From NCBI RefSeq assembly GCF_900100335.1, contig NZ_FNFE01000001.1, positions 682,001 through 746,000 on the forward strand: a DNA stretch of 64,000 nucleotides, written 5' to 3'. Of the stretch, positions 25,619 through 33,588 are shown one piece after another. Position 1 is the stretch's first letter, and every line of letters starts with the position of its first letter. The notes under the pieces were generated by a model. The model was not told the DNA's origin and searched no databases. It saw nothing but the letters and a program-made list of their open reading frames with translations. A program made the translations under genes and the position numbers. Source of the stretch: Natronorubrum texcoconense (GTDB taxonomy: Archaea > Halobacteriota > Halobacteria > Halobacteriales > Natrialbaceae).

Positions 25619-26736
25619 TGTCGCCAGACGAACGGCCCGTCAGCCGTCGCCGGGTACTGGGGCTGAGTGCCGGTGTCGCGACCGCAACCGGTTTCGGGAG
25701 CGTCGTGAGCGCGAGTGCCGGTACACAGGAGACTGAGGACGACGACGAGCCGGACGGAGCCACCGACGCCGACGTGGGGGGACGGTACGCGGAGATTTAC
25801 CAGGAGGCGATCGACGACGTCGTGCTCATCACCGTCCCCGGGGCCGGCGAGCCCGGTCAGGAGACGCCCGGCGGACTCGGCTCCGGGTTCGTGGTCGACG
25901 ACTACGTCGTGACGAACCACCACGTCGTCGGCGGCTCCGACGAGGTCGAACTCCAATTTCGGGACGAACAGTGGCGAGCGGGGGACGTCGTCGGAACGGA
26001 CGTCCACAGCGACCTCGCCGTCCTCGAGGTCGACGACCTTCCTGACGGCCCCGACGGGCTCGAGTTCGCGACCGACGGGCCGACGATCGGGGCCGAAGTC
26101 CTCGCCCTCGGCAACCCGCTCGGGCTCGATGCGTCGATCTCACAGGGAATCGTCAGCGGGATCGACCGGTCGCTCCCGAGCCCGACGGGGTTCTCGATCC
26201 CGGCGGCGATCCAGACCGACGCCCCGGTCAACCCGGGTAACAGCGGCGGTCCGCTCGTGGACCTCGACGGCGAGGTCGTCGGCGTCGTCTTCGCCGGCGC
26301 GGGCCAGACGATCGGGTTCGCCATCTCCGCCGCGCTCGCGAATCGCGTCGTCCCCGCACTCGTCGAGGATGGCACGTACGAACATCCCTACATGGGCGTC
26401 ACCGTCACGCCCGTCGGACCGCAGATCGCCGAGGCGAACGATCTCGAGGAGCCACGGGGCGTGTTGATCACCGAAACCATCCCGAACGGGCCCGCCGAGG
26501 ACGTCCTCCAGCCGGCGACCGGCGCCACGACGGTCGGCGGGACGGCCGTCCCCGTCGGCGGCGACGTGATCGTGGCCATCGGCGACGAGGAGATCCCCAA
26601 TCAGGACCGGCTCTCGTCGGTGCTCGCGCTCGAGACCTCTCCTGACGAGACGATCCCGGTCGAGATCATCCGCGACGGGGAGCGCGGAATCGTCGAGTTG
26701 ACCCTCGAGTCGCGGCCGGACGTCGACGCGCCGTGA
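25618..26736 (+). CDS. HtrA/DegP-like serine protease with Tat signal
   Basis: A 372-aa trypsin-like protease with one C-terminal PDZ domain. The N-terminus has a Tat signal (SRRRVLGLSAGVATATGFG), so it is probably exported folded. The catalytic triad is visible: His in VVTNHHVVGG, Asp in HSDLAVLEVD and Ser in PVNPGNSGGPL. The PDZ begins near residue 260 (YMGVTVTPVGPQIAEAN). It probably degrades or refolds damaged surface proteins. It follows the gnaD2 hairpin array and is transcribed in the same direction, but has its own TATA box. Confidence 0.92.
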   Translation: MSPDERPVSRRRVLGLSAGVATATGFGSVVSASAGTQETEDDDEPDGATDADVGGRYAEIYQEAIDDVVLITVPGAGEPGQETPGGLGSGFVVDDYVVTNHHVVGGSDEVELQFRDEQWRAGDVVGTDVHSDLAVLEVDDLPDGPDGLEFATDGPTIGAEVLALGNPLGLDASISQGIVSGIDRSLPSPTGFSIPAAIQTDAPVNPGNSGGPLVDLDGEVVGVVFAGAGQTIGFAISAALANRVVPALVEDGTYEHPYMGVTVTPVGPQIAEANDLEEPRGVLITETIPNGPAEDVLQPATGATTVGGTAVPVGGDVIVAIGDEEIPNQDRLSSVLALETSPDETIPVEIIRDGERGIVELTLESRPDVDAP

Positions 26737-26850
26737 TCTCGCTTCGGCGGCGGCCACGTGGCCGTCCAGTATGCAGGTCCTTGCCACGTTTGACCGTCGA
26801 GCTTTTACCTCCGGAAGCGATTCCTATGATAACCGATTCTTGGGAACCTC

Positions 26851-28806
26851 ATGAGCAAACCTACCCACTCCATCTCCGACGACGTTCTCGGTCTCGAGCG
26901 GCCGCTCGATGCGCTACAGACCAGTCCCGACTTTCGTGGCCCGGTCGAGCCGCTGGACGGAAACTTTTGTAACGACCACTTCGCGTTGATCTACGAATCC
27001 AGCGACGATCAGTTCGCGGCCGTGGCTCCGTTCATCCGCCAGGGGATCGAACGCGGCGAACACTGTCTGTACGTCGTCGACGAGAACGACGTAGCCGACG
27101 TCGAGGCGGCGCTTCGGGACAGGGGTGTCGACGTCGACGCCGCCCTCGAGTCCGGTGCGTTAGCCTTCGAGACGACCCAGAGCACCTACCTTCGCGACGA
27201 TCAGTTCGACGCCGACGAGATGATCTCCGTCTACGAGGAGGTCATCCGGGAGACGACCGAGGAGTACGAGGCGTTCCGACTGGCTGCCGACATGTCGTGG
27301 ATCCTCGAGGCCGACGTGTCGGTCGAGGAGTGTATGACCTACGAGAGCAAGGTCAACGAACTCTTCGACGAGGAGGACGCCGTCGCAGTCTGTCAGTACG
27401 ACCGCGAGGCGTTCCCGCAGGAGGTCCTCTGCGACGTCGTACGGGTCCACCCCCACCTCATCTACGACAACACTGTCTGTCACAACTTCTACTACATTCC
27501 GCCCGTCGAGTTTTGCGACACTACCCAGCCGACCCACGAGCTCGATCGCATGCTCGGTACGCTGATCGACAGAACGAGGGCGAAAGCCGAGCTCCGAGAG
27601 CGCGAACGGTACCTCCAGCGCCAGAACGATATCACGGCGGATCCGGGGAAATCGTTCGAGGAGAAGTTACAGGCCCTCTTCGAGTTGGGCTGTGAGCGGT
27701 TCGACCTCGAACTCGGCGTGATGGCCCGCGTCGACGTCGAGGAGAACTGGTTCGAGGTCGAACACGTCAGCGATGATCACGAACACTTCAAACCCGGCGT
27801 CGAACTGCCGCTATCGGAGACGTACTGTACGGCCGCGACCGAGATCAGGGCGGCTGGAAGCGTCTCCGACCCCGAGGCGGAAGGCTACGACGATATCTTC
27901 GTCTACGACGAGTTCGACCTTCGCGCGTACCTCGGTACCTATCTCGACGTCGACGGCGGGACCGACAGGACGTTTTTCTTCGTCAGTTCCGACCCGTGTA
28001 CCGACAGCTTCTCCGACGACGAACACGCCTTCCTCCGGTCGATGGGCCAGTGGGTGACGTACGAACTCGAGGAGAATCAACGCGAGCGCGAACTCGAGCG
28101 AACCGTCGACCGACTCGAGACGTCGAACGAACGGCTCGAGCAATTCGCCTACGCCGCCAGCCACGACCTCCAGGAGCCCCTGCGGATGGTCTCGAGCTAC
28201 CTCCAGTTGCTCGACGCTCGCGGCGCCGATCTCACCGAGGAGAACCAGGAGTTCCTCGAGTTCGCCGTCGACGGCGCCGACCGGATGCGCGACATGATCG
28301 ACGGACTCCTCGAGTACTCGCGTATCGAGACGCGCGGCGCGCCGCTCGAGCCGATCGAACTTGACGCCGTCCTCGATGACGTCCGCGGGGACCTGCGATT
28401 CCAGCTCGCCAGCAGCGACGCGGAGCTCGCGGTGGCGTCGCTGCCGCGCGTGGAAGGCGACGGCAACCAGCTTCGGCAGCTATTCCAGAACCTCCTGGCG
28501 AACGCGATCAAGTACTCGGGCGACGAGCCGCCACGGATCGAGATCGCTGCCGACCGAGCCGGCGCCACGTGGACGATTTCGGTCCGCGACGAGGGGATCG
28601 GCATCGATCCCGACGAGCAGGACCGAATTTTCGACATTTTTGACCGGCTACACAGTCGCGAGACCTACGACGGAGCGGGGATCGGGCTCGCGCTCTGTGA
28701 GCGAATCGCCGAGCGACACGGCGGCGAGATTTGGGTCGACTCCGAACCCGGCGAGGGGGCGACGTTCTCAGTGACGCTGCCGGCGGTGAGCGCCGACAAG
28801 AACTGA
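26851..28806 (+). CDS. MEDS-GAF sensor histidine kinase
   Basis: A 651-aa cytoplasmic (no membrane helices) histidine kinase. Residues 40-225 match a MEDS sensory domain (NDHFALIYESSDDQ, GEHCLYVVDE), which occurs with DcmR-type regulators and archaeal kinases. A GAF domain follows (about 265-415), then HisKA with phospho-acceptor His in YAASHDLQEPLRM, and HATPase with N-box NLLANAIKYS, DEGIGID and GAGIGLALCERI. No response regulator lies next to it, so its partner is encoded elsewhere. The ligand is unknown; several Cys in the MEDS part (HCLY, ECMTY, CQYD, VCHN) could bind metal or sense redox. Confidence 0.9.
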   Translation: MSKPTHSISDDVLGLERPLDALQTSPDFRGPVEPLDGNFCNDHFALIYESSDDQFAAVAPFIRQGIERGEHCLYVVDENDVADVEAALRDRGVDVDAALESGALAFETTQSTYLRDDQFDADEMISVYEEVIRETTEEYEAFRLAADMSWILEADVSVEECMTYESKVNELFDEEDAVAVCQYDREAFPQEVLCDVVRVHPHLIYDNTVCHNFYYIPPVEFCDTTQPTHELDRMLGTLIDRTRAKAELRERERYLQRQNDITADPGKSFEEKLQALFELGCERFDLELGVMARVDVEENWFEVEHVSDDHEHFKPGVELPLSETYCTAATEIRAAGSVSDPEAEGYDDIFVYDEFDLRAYLGTYLDVDGGTDRTFFFVSSDPCTDSFSDDEHAFLRSMGQWVTYELEENQRERELERTVDRLETSNERLEQFAYAASHDLQEPLRMVSSYLQLLDARGADLTEENQEFLEFAVDGADRMRDMIDGLLEYSRIETRGAPLEPIELDAVLDDVRGDLRFQLASSDAELAVASLPRVEGDGNQLRQLFQNLLANAIKYSGDEPPRIEIAADRAGATWTISVRDEGIGIDPDEQDRIFDIFDRLHSRETYDGAGIGLALCERIAERHGGEIWVDSEPGEGATFSVTLPAVSADKN

Positions 28807-29018
28807 CCCAGTGATTGAGTCCGAAGACGGCTATCGGACGAACTCTCGTGGGAGTTGCAGGCGTCGGTGCAGTTCGAGCCAACCACGGGGGCCGTTTTGG
28901 GCGGTATCGCAGAACTGGCTACCTGCAGAGCCGATCCCGACGGGACATTGTGGGAAATTTGGGGTGTTCGTCGAATACGACGTAGAAACGGGTATGACGG
29001 CGGTGCAGTCGCTGGCCG

Positions 29019-29222
29019 TTAGCTGTCCGCGTCAGCGTCCTCGGCGTCTTCGAGATCCTCGAGTTCCTCCTCCTCTTCGCGAGGCGCGTTCTGCGTCCCG
29101 AGGTCGTCGTCTCCGGCATCGACCTGGTCGGGGTCTTGGTCGACGCGCTCGAGTTCGTCCTCGATCTCTGCCTCTCGTTCCGCCTCGTACTCGTTCGCTC
29201 GGTCTGCGTCGTCTTCAGCCAT
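29019..29222 (-). CDS. Small acidic protein, unknown function
   Basis: A 67-aa highly acidic protein (roughly half Asp/Glu), starting at ATG 29222, with a predicted helical and possibly coiled-coil middle (NEYEAEREAEIEDELERVDQ). No cysteine, membrane segment or known motif. GTG 29309 in frame would extend it by 29 residues. It is divergent from secE. The acidic composition is what haloarchaeal proteins show, while the opposite strand's frames look like shadows, hence a moderate confidence that it is real. Confidence 0.5.
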   Translation of the reverse strand: MAEDDADRANEYEAEREAEIEDELERVDQDPDQVDAGDDDLGTQNAPREEEEELEDLEDAEDADADS

Positions 29223-29316
29223 GATCGTGGGTTCGGCCTCGAGCGGTTTGTTCGTCGGGCCGTCGCCTGCAACGTCGACCCGTTCGCGAGCCGAATCGTC
29301 GTCGGACACGAAAGAC

Positions 29317-29350
29317 AGATAAAAGACGCCCCAGTGTGAACAGACAGACA
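29317..29350 (+). promoter_or_regulatory. secE-spt5 TATA box
   Basis: AGATAAAAG at 29317-29325 lies 25-33 nt before ATG 29350, giving an essentially leaderless secE-spt5 mRNA. Confidence 0.55.
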
Positions 29351-29523
29351 TGGACGTTCCGTACGACCTGACCTCGTACGTTCGGGTGTTGAAGATGGCA
29401 ACGACACCCACGACTGAGGAGTTCCTTCAGGTATCGAAGATCGCCGGCGCAGGGATCCTGCTCATCGGGCTGATGGGCTTCCTCATCGGAGGCATCATGC
29501 TCGTGCTGACTGGTGGTCTCTGA
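29350..29523 (+). CDS. secE: Preprotein translocase subunit SecE (Sec61-gamma type)
   Basis: A 57-aa single-span membrane protein. The amphipathic helix ([30 protein letters not shown]) is followed by one transmembrane helix ([18 protein letters not shown]), the standard archaeal SecE architecture that clamps SecY. Its TGA overlaps the spt5 ATG by one base (29523), the conserved secE-spt5 arrangement of archaea. ATG 29350 is supported by the TATA spacing. Confidence 0.93.
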   Translation: MDVPYDLTSYVRVLKMATTPTTEEFLQVSKIAGAGILLIGLMGFLIGGIMLVLTGGL

Positions 29524-29960
29524 TGGGGATCTTCGCAGTCAAGACGACGGCGAGTCAAGAGCGCACCGTAGCAGACATGATCATCAACCGCGAGGAGCCG
29601 GAGATTCACGCCGCCCTCGCACCCGATTCGCTGACCTCCTACGTGATGGTGGAAGCCGAGGGCAACGCGGTCTTGAACCGCGTCCTCGAGGACATTCCCC
29701 ACGCCCGGAGCATCGTGCCCGGCGAATCCGACATCTCGGAGGTCGAGCACTTCCTCTCGCCCAAGCCGGACGTCGAGGGGATCGCGGAGGGCGACATCGT
29801 CGAACTCATCGCTGGCCCGTTCAAGGGCGAGAAGGCCCAGGTCCAGCGCATCGACGAGGGCAAGGATCAGGTGACCGTCGAACTGTACGAGGCGACGGTT
29901 CCGATCCCGGTGACGGTTCGCGGCGACCAGATCCGTGTGCTGGACAGTGACGAGCGCTAA
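29523..29960 (+). CDS. spt5: Transcription elongation factor Spt5 (archaeal NusG)
   Basis: A 145-aa protein with the NGN domain (residues 1-85; [18 protein letters not shown] at the start) that binds the RNA polymerase clamp, and a C-terminal KOW domain ([22 protein letters not shown]). With Spt4 it raises processivity and links to the ribosome. It is translationally coupled to secE. The stop TAA lies in the loop of a 9-bp hairpin, and the last 23 codons plus 54 nt downstream are duplicated at 30126-30248. Confidence 0.95.
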   Translation: MGIFAVKTTASQERTVADMIINREEPEIHAALAPDSLTSYVMVEAEGNAVLNRVLEDIPHARSIVPGESDISEVEHFLSPKPDVEGIAEGDIVELIAGPFKGEKAQVQRIDEGKDQVTVELYEATVPIPVTVRGDQIRVLDSDER

Positions 29961-30014
29961 CACGCTCGTCAAGCAGTCAGCGCGGCGAGGCCGCGCTGAA
30001 TATTCCGACGAACG
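29892..30014 (+). repeat. 123-bp direct repeat, copy 1 (spt5 3' end)
   Basis: Identical base for base to 30126-30248, offset 234 bp; similarity continues imperfectly for about 25 bp more. Includes the end of the KOW domain, stop codon, the TGACGAGCG / CGCTCGTCA hairpin (29948-29971) and the AGCGCGGC / GCCGCGCT hairpin. Confidence 0.85.
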
Positions 30015-30357
30015 ATAGTGAGTCGGTTCGCTCGGCGCGAAGCGCCGAGAGAGTTTTATACTAAATTTTGCAAGGAGCGGTGAGCGAACGCCGTGAGCGA
30101 ATCCGACGCAGTAAAATTTAGGAGTGCGACGGTTCCGATCCCGGTGACGGTTCGCGGCGACCAGATCCGTGTGCTGGACAGTGACGAGCGCTAACACGCT
30201 CGTCAAGCAGTCAGCGCGGCGAGGCCGCGCTGAATATTCCGACGAACGGTAGTGAGTCGGTCCACTCGGCGCAAAGCACCGAAAGACGAGCGAAGCGGGT
30301 GCCTCGAAAAGCGAACGGGGATGGACGACCCGTGAGCGAGTAGGGTGGGGAGGGGAC
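29961..30357. other. Non-coding stretch of hairpins and duplication after spt5
   Basis: About 400 bp with no credible gene. It contains the downstream part of repeat copy 1, a spacer with CTAAATTTT (30061-30069) facing AAAATTTAG (30113-30121), repeat copy 2 (30126-30248) and further short GC-rich stems such as CTCGGCGC / GCGCCGAG. Confidence 0.65.
30126..30248 (+). repeat. 123-bp direct repeat, copy 2 (spt5 fragment)
   Basis: Exact copy of 29892-30014. It encodes the last 23 residues of Spt5 with stop codon, but has no start codon, ribosome site or NGN domain, so it is a pseudogene fragment rather than a gene. Confidence 0.8.
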
Positions 30358-30654
30358 TCACTGCTCTACGGGTAGCTCGTTGCAGTCCTCAGAGAGGAAC
30401 AGCAGTATTGGTCGAATGTCCTCGAACTGAGGGCCTCTCTCGACGCAATTCGTACTGGGTGTCCATTCGATAAACCCGTAGTCGTCTAATTTGGGGAGGT
30501 GGCAGTGTTGGTACTCAATGCTACTTGTATCGATTGGAAAACCCTCTGTTATCGGTACCTCTGTTTGCGAATTCTTCTCGACCAACGCGAATAACAGGCG
30601 TCGCCGTTTTTCATCCGCTAACGCATCAAATATCTTGTTTGTTATATGACTCAT
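30358..30654 (-). CDS. Winged-helix DNA-binding protein (DUF7344-like)
   Basis: A 98-aa predicted winged helix. The opening (KIFDALADEKRRRLLFALVEK) is the ArsR/DUF7344-type recognition start in haloarchaea, and the later YQHCHLPKLDDYGFIEW is the wing. Base composition is clearly less GC-rich than neighbours, with AT-ending codons, and it lies beside the spt5 duplication, suggesting recent transfer. ATG 30654 is chosen; 30672 is an alternative. Targets unknown. Confidence 0.7.
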   Translation of the reverse strand: MSHITNKIFDALADEKRRRLLFALVEKNSQTEVPITEGFPIDTSSIEYQHCHLPKLDDYGFIEWTPSTNCVERGPQFEDIRPILLFLSEDCNELPVEQ

Positions 30655-30811
30655 TTGGGGATAGTGGTACAACCGTATACATAAGACGACCCTCAGTTCC
30701 CACAGCGCTGGAGTACCCGCGTGAAGTCAAGTTGCTCGGTTTCCCCTGTGGCTGAACCGCTGCCGAGCGGAGCACAGCACACCTACTCGCTGTCCAACGA
30801 ACCTGCGCCCG

Positions 30812-31099
30812 CTATCGCTTGAGTTCTGTGGCGATCGCCTGCATGTTCGCGACGTCTTCGATCTCCTCGAGCAGTTCCTCGCGGTTACGGACGTCTTCAG
30901 AGTTCGCGCCGTAGGCGCGAACGTACTCGGCGCGACTGTGCTCGGTAAAGGCGTGTCGGATCGCGAGGTAGCCGTCGGGGACGACGGTGCCACAGACCTT
31001 ACACTCCCGTCGCTCGTGTTCCGTCGCCTGATGGACGACGGTCGATTCGACGTCCTCGAACACCGCTCCGCAGCCGTCGATTCCGCATTCCCAGGCCAT
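30812..31099 (-). CDS. Two-finger C2H2-like zinc protein
   Basis: A 95-aa protein with two zinc-finger-like units: CGIDGCGAVFEDVESTVVHQATEH (C-x4-C ... H-x4-H) and CKVCGTVVPDGYLAIRHAFTEH (C-x2-C ... H-x4-H), followed by a helical tail. Haloarchaea-only families with this layout exist (DUF7565 from memory); the function is unknown, probably nucleic-acid or protein binding. Divergent from the gene at 31222. Confidence 0.75.
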   Translation of the reverse strand: MAWECGIDGCGAVFEDVESTVVHQATEHERRECKVCGTVVPDGYLAIRHAFTEHSRAEYVRAYGANSEDVRNREELLEEIEDVANMQAIATELKR

Positions 31100-31221
31100 T
31101 CACTCTCACTGAAACTATCGAGCGGCCGCCCTAATGATCCTTTCGCAGCCAGGACTGCTGGCCGACGTCCATCGCGACCTGCATACGATAGGGCTTCGAT
31201 AAGTCGGCTCCTAGAGGGTGT

Positions 31222-31650
31222 ATGCCCGCGACGAACCGCTCGAAACTGTCTTCTTTCGACGCCGACCGCGTCCGCCGTGCCGTCCAGCAGACTGTCTCCG
31301 GCCCGCTCTACTCGTTTTGTGAGTACGACACGGAGTCGTTTCGGCCGCTCTACATCGACGATCGAACGATCGCGCTGTACGACAGCAGCGACGAGATGCT
31401 CGAACACTTCGAGCGGATTCACACCCACGTCCACATGGACTTCATGCAGATCGAACTCTTCCGAAACACGCTGTTTCCGACCGCAGAACGGGTCGAATAC
31501 ATCGCCACGTCGATGGACGTTCTGAAGCTATTACGGGTCTACGTGGGCGACGAAGCACTTCTCCTCGCACTCGCGCCCGACGAGCCTGTCGAGCCGATCG
31601 TCGCCGTTATCAAGGAGACCGTCGGCTGGCCGCGGAATCAGAATTCATAA
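31222..31650 (+). CDS. Haloarchaeal protein of unknown function
   Basis: A 142-aa soluble protein without recognised motif. The middle has an alternating pattern (YIDDRTIALYDSSDEMLEHFERIHTHVHMDFMQIELF) with a His cluster, and the C-terminus (LLRVYVGDEALLLALAPDEPVEPIVAVIKE) suggests a small alpha/beta sensor-like fold. Its start ATG is clear. The PHP-like gene begins 25 nt downstream in the same direction and may be co-transcribed. Confidence 0.7.
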   Translation: MPATNRSKLSSFDADRVRRAVQQTVSGPLYSFCEYDTESFRPLYIDDRTIALYDSSDEMLEHFERIHTHVHMDFMQIELFRNTLFPTAERVEYIATSMDVLKLLRVYVGDEALLLALAPDEPVEPIVAVIKETVGWPRNQNS

Positions 31651-31675
31651 CCCGGCGGTCTCGAAAGGGGCTCTC

Positions 31676-32446
31676 GTGAGCGAGGGTACCGCTGTGGAGA
31701 CTCGAGTCGACTGTCACGTGAAGGTGCTCGACGAGTCGGTCGTCGAACGAGCGATCGCCGCCGGTCTCGACGTCATCGTCTACGCACCACACTTCACCCG
31801 ATTACCGGAGATTCGGCGCCGAGCGAACCGCTTCTCGAGCGAGGACCTGCTGGTCGTCCCCGCACGGGAGGTGTTCACCGGCTCGTGGCGCGATCGAAAA
31901 CACGTCCTGGCGATCGGTCTCGAGGAGCCGGTGCCGGATTTCATCCCGCTCGAGGCCGCGATGGCGGAGTTCGAGCGACAGGGAGCGGCCGTGTTGGCAC
32001 CGCACCCGGAGTTCGCAACGGTGAGCCTCACCGAGGCGGATCTCCGCCAGTATCGAGACGCTATCGACGCGGTCGAGATCTTCAACCCGAAACATCTCCC
32101 GTCGCACAACCGACGGGCGCGCGAGCTGGCAGACCTGTTCGAACTCCCGCCGTTTACGTCGTCGTACGCCCACCTCACGAGCACGGTCGGCGTCGCCTAC
32201 ACCGCGTTCGAAGCCGAGATCGGTTCCGAGGCCGACCTCGTGAGCGCGCTCGTGGACGGCGTTCCCCGACGTGTCGCCCACCAGACCGGCCGGCAGCGAT
32301 GGCGGACGACCGCGAGCGAACTCGCCCATCTCTGTTATGAAAACACCTGGGAGAAAGTCGATCGGCTCTTCCTCTCGGGAACCGAGCCGACGCATCCGAA
32401 TCACATCGCCTACGACGGTCGGTTCGACGACGTCTCCGTCTACTGA
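31676..32446 (+). CDS. PHP-domain-like protein
   Basis: A 256-aa protein with a PHP-like TIM barrel: DCHVKVLDES at the N-terminus stands for the usual first HxH strand, and VVPAREVFTG, VLAPHPEF and SSYAHLTSTVG correspond to later metal-site strands. The first HxH appears degenerate (DCH), so the metal site may be incomplete. The role could be phosphoesterase-like or non-catalytic. Start GTG 31676. Its TGA overlaps the first arm of the 80-bp inverted-repeat element. Confidence 0.75.
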   Translation: MSEGTAVETRVDCHVKVLDESVVERAIAAGLDVIVYAPHFTRLPEIRRRANRFSSEDLLVVPAREVFTGSWRDRKHVLAIGLEEPVPDFIPLEAAMAEFERQGAAVLAPHPEFATVSLTEADLRQYRDAIDAVEIFNPKHLPSHNRRARELADLFELPPFTSSYAHLTSTVGVAYTAFEAEIGSEADLVSALVDGVPRRVAHQTGRQRWRTTASELAHLCYENTWEKVDRLFLSGTEPTHPNHIAYDGRFDDVSVY

Positions 32447-32525
32447 TACTGTCGGACAGAAGTCAATGAAGAGAATTCGCCGGATGGGAGCGGCGAATTT
32501 TCACAATAGTTCTGTCCGACAGTAT
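32446..32525. terminator. 80-bp nested inverted-repeat element (bidirectional terminator or MITE-like)
   Basis: Outer arms ATACTGTCGGACAGAA (32446-32461) and its exact complement (32510-32525), 16 bp each; inner arms AATTCGCCG (32474-32482) and CGGCGAATT (32491-32499). It lies between convergent genes, as a shared terminator would. The terminal inverted repeats also fit a miniature transposable element; no target duplication is evident. Confidence 0.6.
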
Positions 32526-32541
32526 GAGCGGCCGATTCCGA

Positions 32542-32700
32542 CTACTGCTCCTCCTCGAGGGCGTCCGCGATTCGCTCGAGTTGCACTCCGACGTAACACA
32601 GCGCCTGCGTCTGCATGATCGCGGGGTCGTCGCTCCACTCGTTGGTGATGTACGCCGCCTGTTTTCCCGCTCGGTCGAGGTGTTCGTTGGTACTCGACAT
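32542..32700 (-). CDS. Small conserved-looking haloarchaeal protein
   Basis: A 52-aa acidic protein (starting MSSTNEHLDRAGKQAAYITN, ending LERIADALEEEQ) read on the minus strand from ATG 32700 to TAG 32542-32544. The predicted structure is two helices. It is too short for most gene finders, but the composition and the AYITNEWSDDPAIMQTQALC segment resemble proteins common in haloarchaea. Function unknown. Convergent with the PHP-like gene across the 80-bp inverted-repeat element; divergent from dodecin. Confidence 0.65.
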   Translation of the reverse strand: MSSTNEHLDRAGKQAAYITNEWSDDPAIMQTQALCYVGVQLERIADALEEEQ

Positions 32701-32840
32701 AGACGCCGGAGGGTTCACCGTCGAAACCTGAAACGGTTTGGGTCAGTCGGATATTCGGTCCGTGATCGGGTAGACGATCCGAAGACAGCATTCTCACGCC
32801 CAACGACTACCTTGTTCCGTGCTGTCTTTCCTCGTAGGCT

Positions 32841-33047
32841 ATGGGAGAAACAGTCAAAGTCATCACACTGACCGGGAACTCGACAGAGTCGTGGGAAGAC
32901 GCCGCACAGAACGCGATCGACGACGCGGATCAGACGCTCGAGAACATCACCGGCGTCGAGGTCGAATCGCAGACGGCCGAGGTCGAGGGCGGGTCGATCG
33001 AGGAGTATCGGACGACCCTCGACGTCGCGTTCGTGCTGAACAGATAA
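32841..33047 (+). CDS. Dodecin (flavin-binding dodecamer)
   Basis: A 68-aa dodecin. The beta-alpha-beta-beta pattern VKVITLTGNSTESWEDAAQNAIDDA is diagnostic, with the flavin-stacking Trp near residue 18. Halobacterium dodecin stores riboflavin or lumichrome in hollow dodecamers in the cytoplasm. Length is exactly that of the family. Convergent with the Mut7-C gene, 29 nt apart. Confidence 0.95.
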   Translation: MGETVKVITLTGNSTESWEDAAQNAIDDADQTLENITGVEVESQTAEVEGGSIEEYRTTLDVAFVLNR

Positions 33048-33076
33048 CCGCATCACGGCGCAGAGACCACGAGGAT

Positions 33077-33556
33077 TCAGTTCCCGTCCGTGGTCGACTC
33101 TCCGGCGGTTCCGTCTATTTTCGCCAGCGTGTCCGCGACCCGATCCCAGTGGCTCCCTCGCCAGAAGTGCTGGGCACACGCCCGACAGCGCCAGACGTCG
33201 ATATCCGCGGGATCGGGTGCGTAATCGGGCGTCGACGCCGTCCGATCGACGGCCTCGAGCGATCCGTTGCACCGGCTGCAGAACGCGGGTTCGTCGGCCA
33301 GCGTCAGCGCTAGCCCCGCGTCCGCGAGTTCCGCCAGTTGGGTCTCGACCTCGCGTGACTCGAGCAGGATCGAATCGTTCGCCCGGCCCGCGAGTGCGAC
33401 GTCTCTCGTGACGAGCGTCCGGTCTTCGGCTCGAGCGATCTCGAGCAACGCGTCGTCGGCTTCGACCCCGCGGTCGCCGGCGTAGACGGTGTCGTGGTTG
33501 CACATCCGCAGATAGGAAACTACCCCGCCGCACATGACGTCGAGGAGCAAGCACAT
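33077..33556 (-). CDS. Mut7-C RNase-like domain protein
   Basis: A 159-aa protein of the Mut7-C family: a PIN-like nuclease half (LLLDVMCGGVVSYLRMCNHD, EADDALLEIARAEDRTLVTRDVALA) with acidic residues at expected positions, then a zinc ribbon with CSRC and CRAC. Proposed to be an RNase. ATG 33556 gives the usual beginning; upstream in-frame codons run into polX. It is the last gene of the minus operon DUF5788-polX-Mut7-C, 32 nt after the polX stop. Confidence 0.85.
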   Translation of the reverse strand: MCLLLDVMCGGVVSYLRMCNHDTVYAGDRGVEADDALLEIARAEDRTLVTRDVALAGRANDSILLESREVETQLAELADAGLALTLADEPAFCSRCNGSLEAVDRTASTPDYAPDPADIDVWRCRACAQHFWRGSHWDRVADTLAKIDGTAGESTTDGN

Positions 33557-33588
33557 GTGATGGGAGTCAGTGCCGAAGCGGTCGCCGA

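Noticed and set aside
30126-30248. Second spt5 gene
   Set aside because: Only the last 23 codons are present.
32446-32525. Insertion sequence at the inverted-repeat element
   Set aside because: No transposase or target duplication; only the terminal-repeat structure, so it is reported as an element of unknown type.
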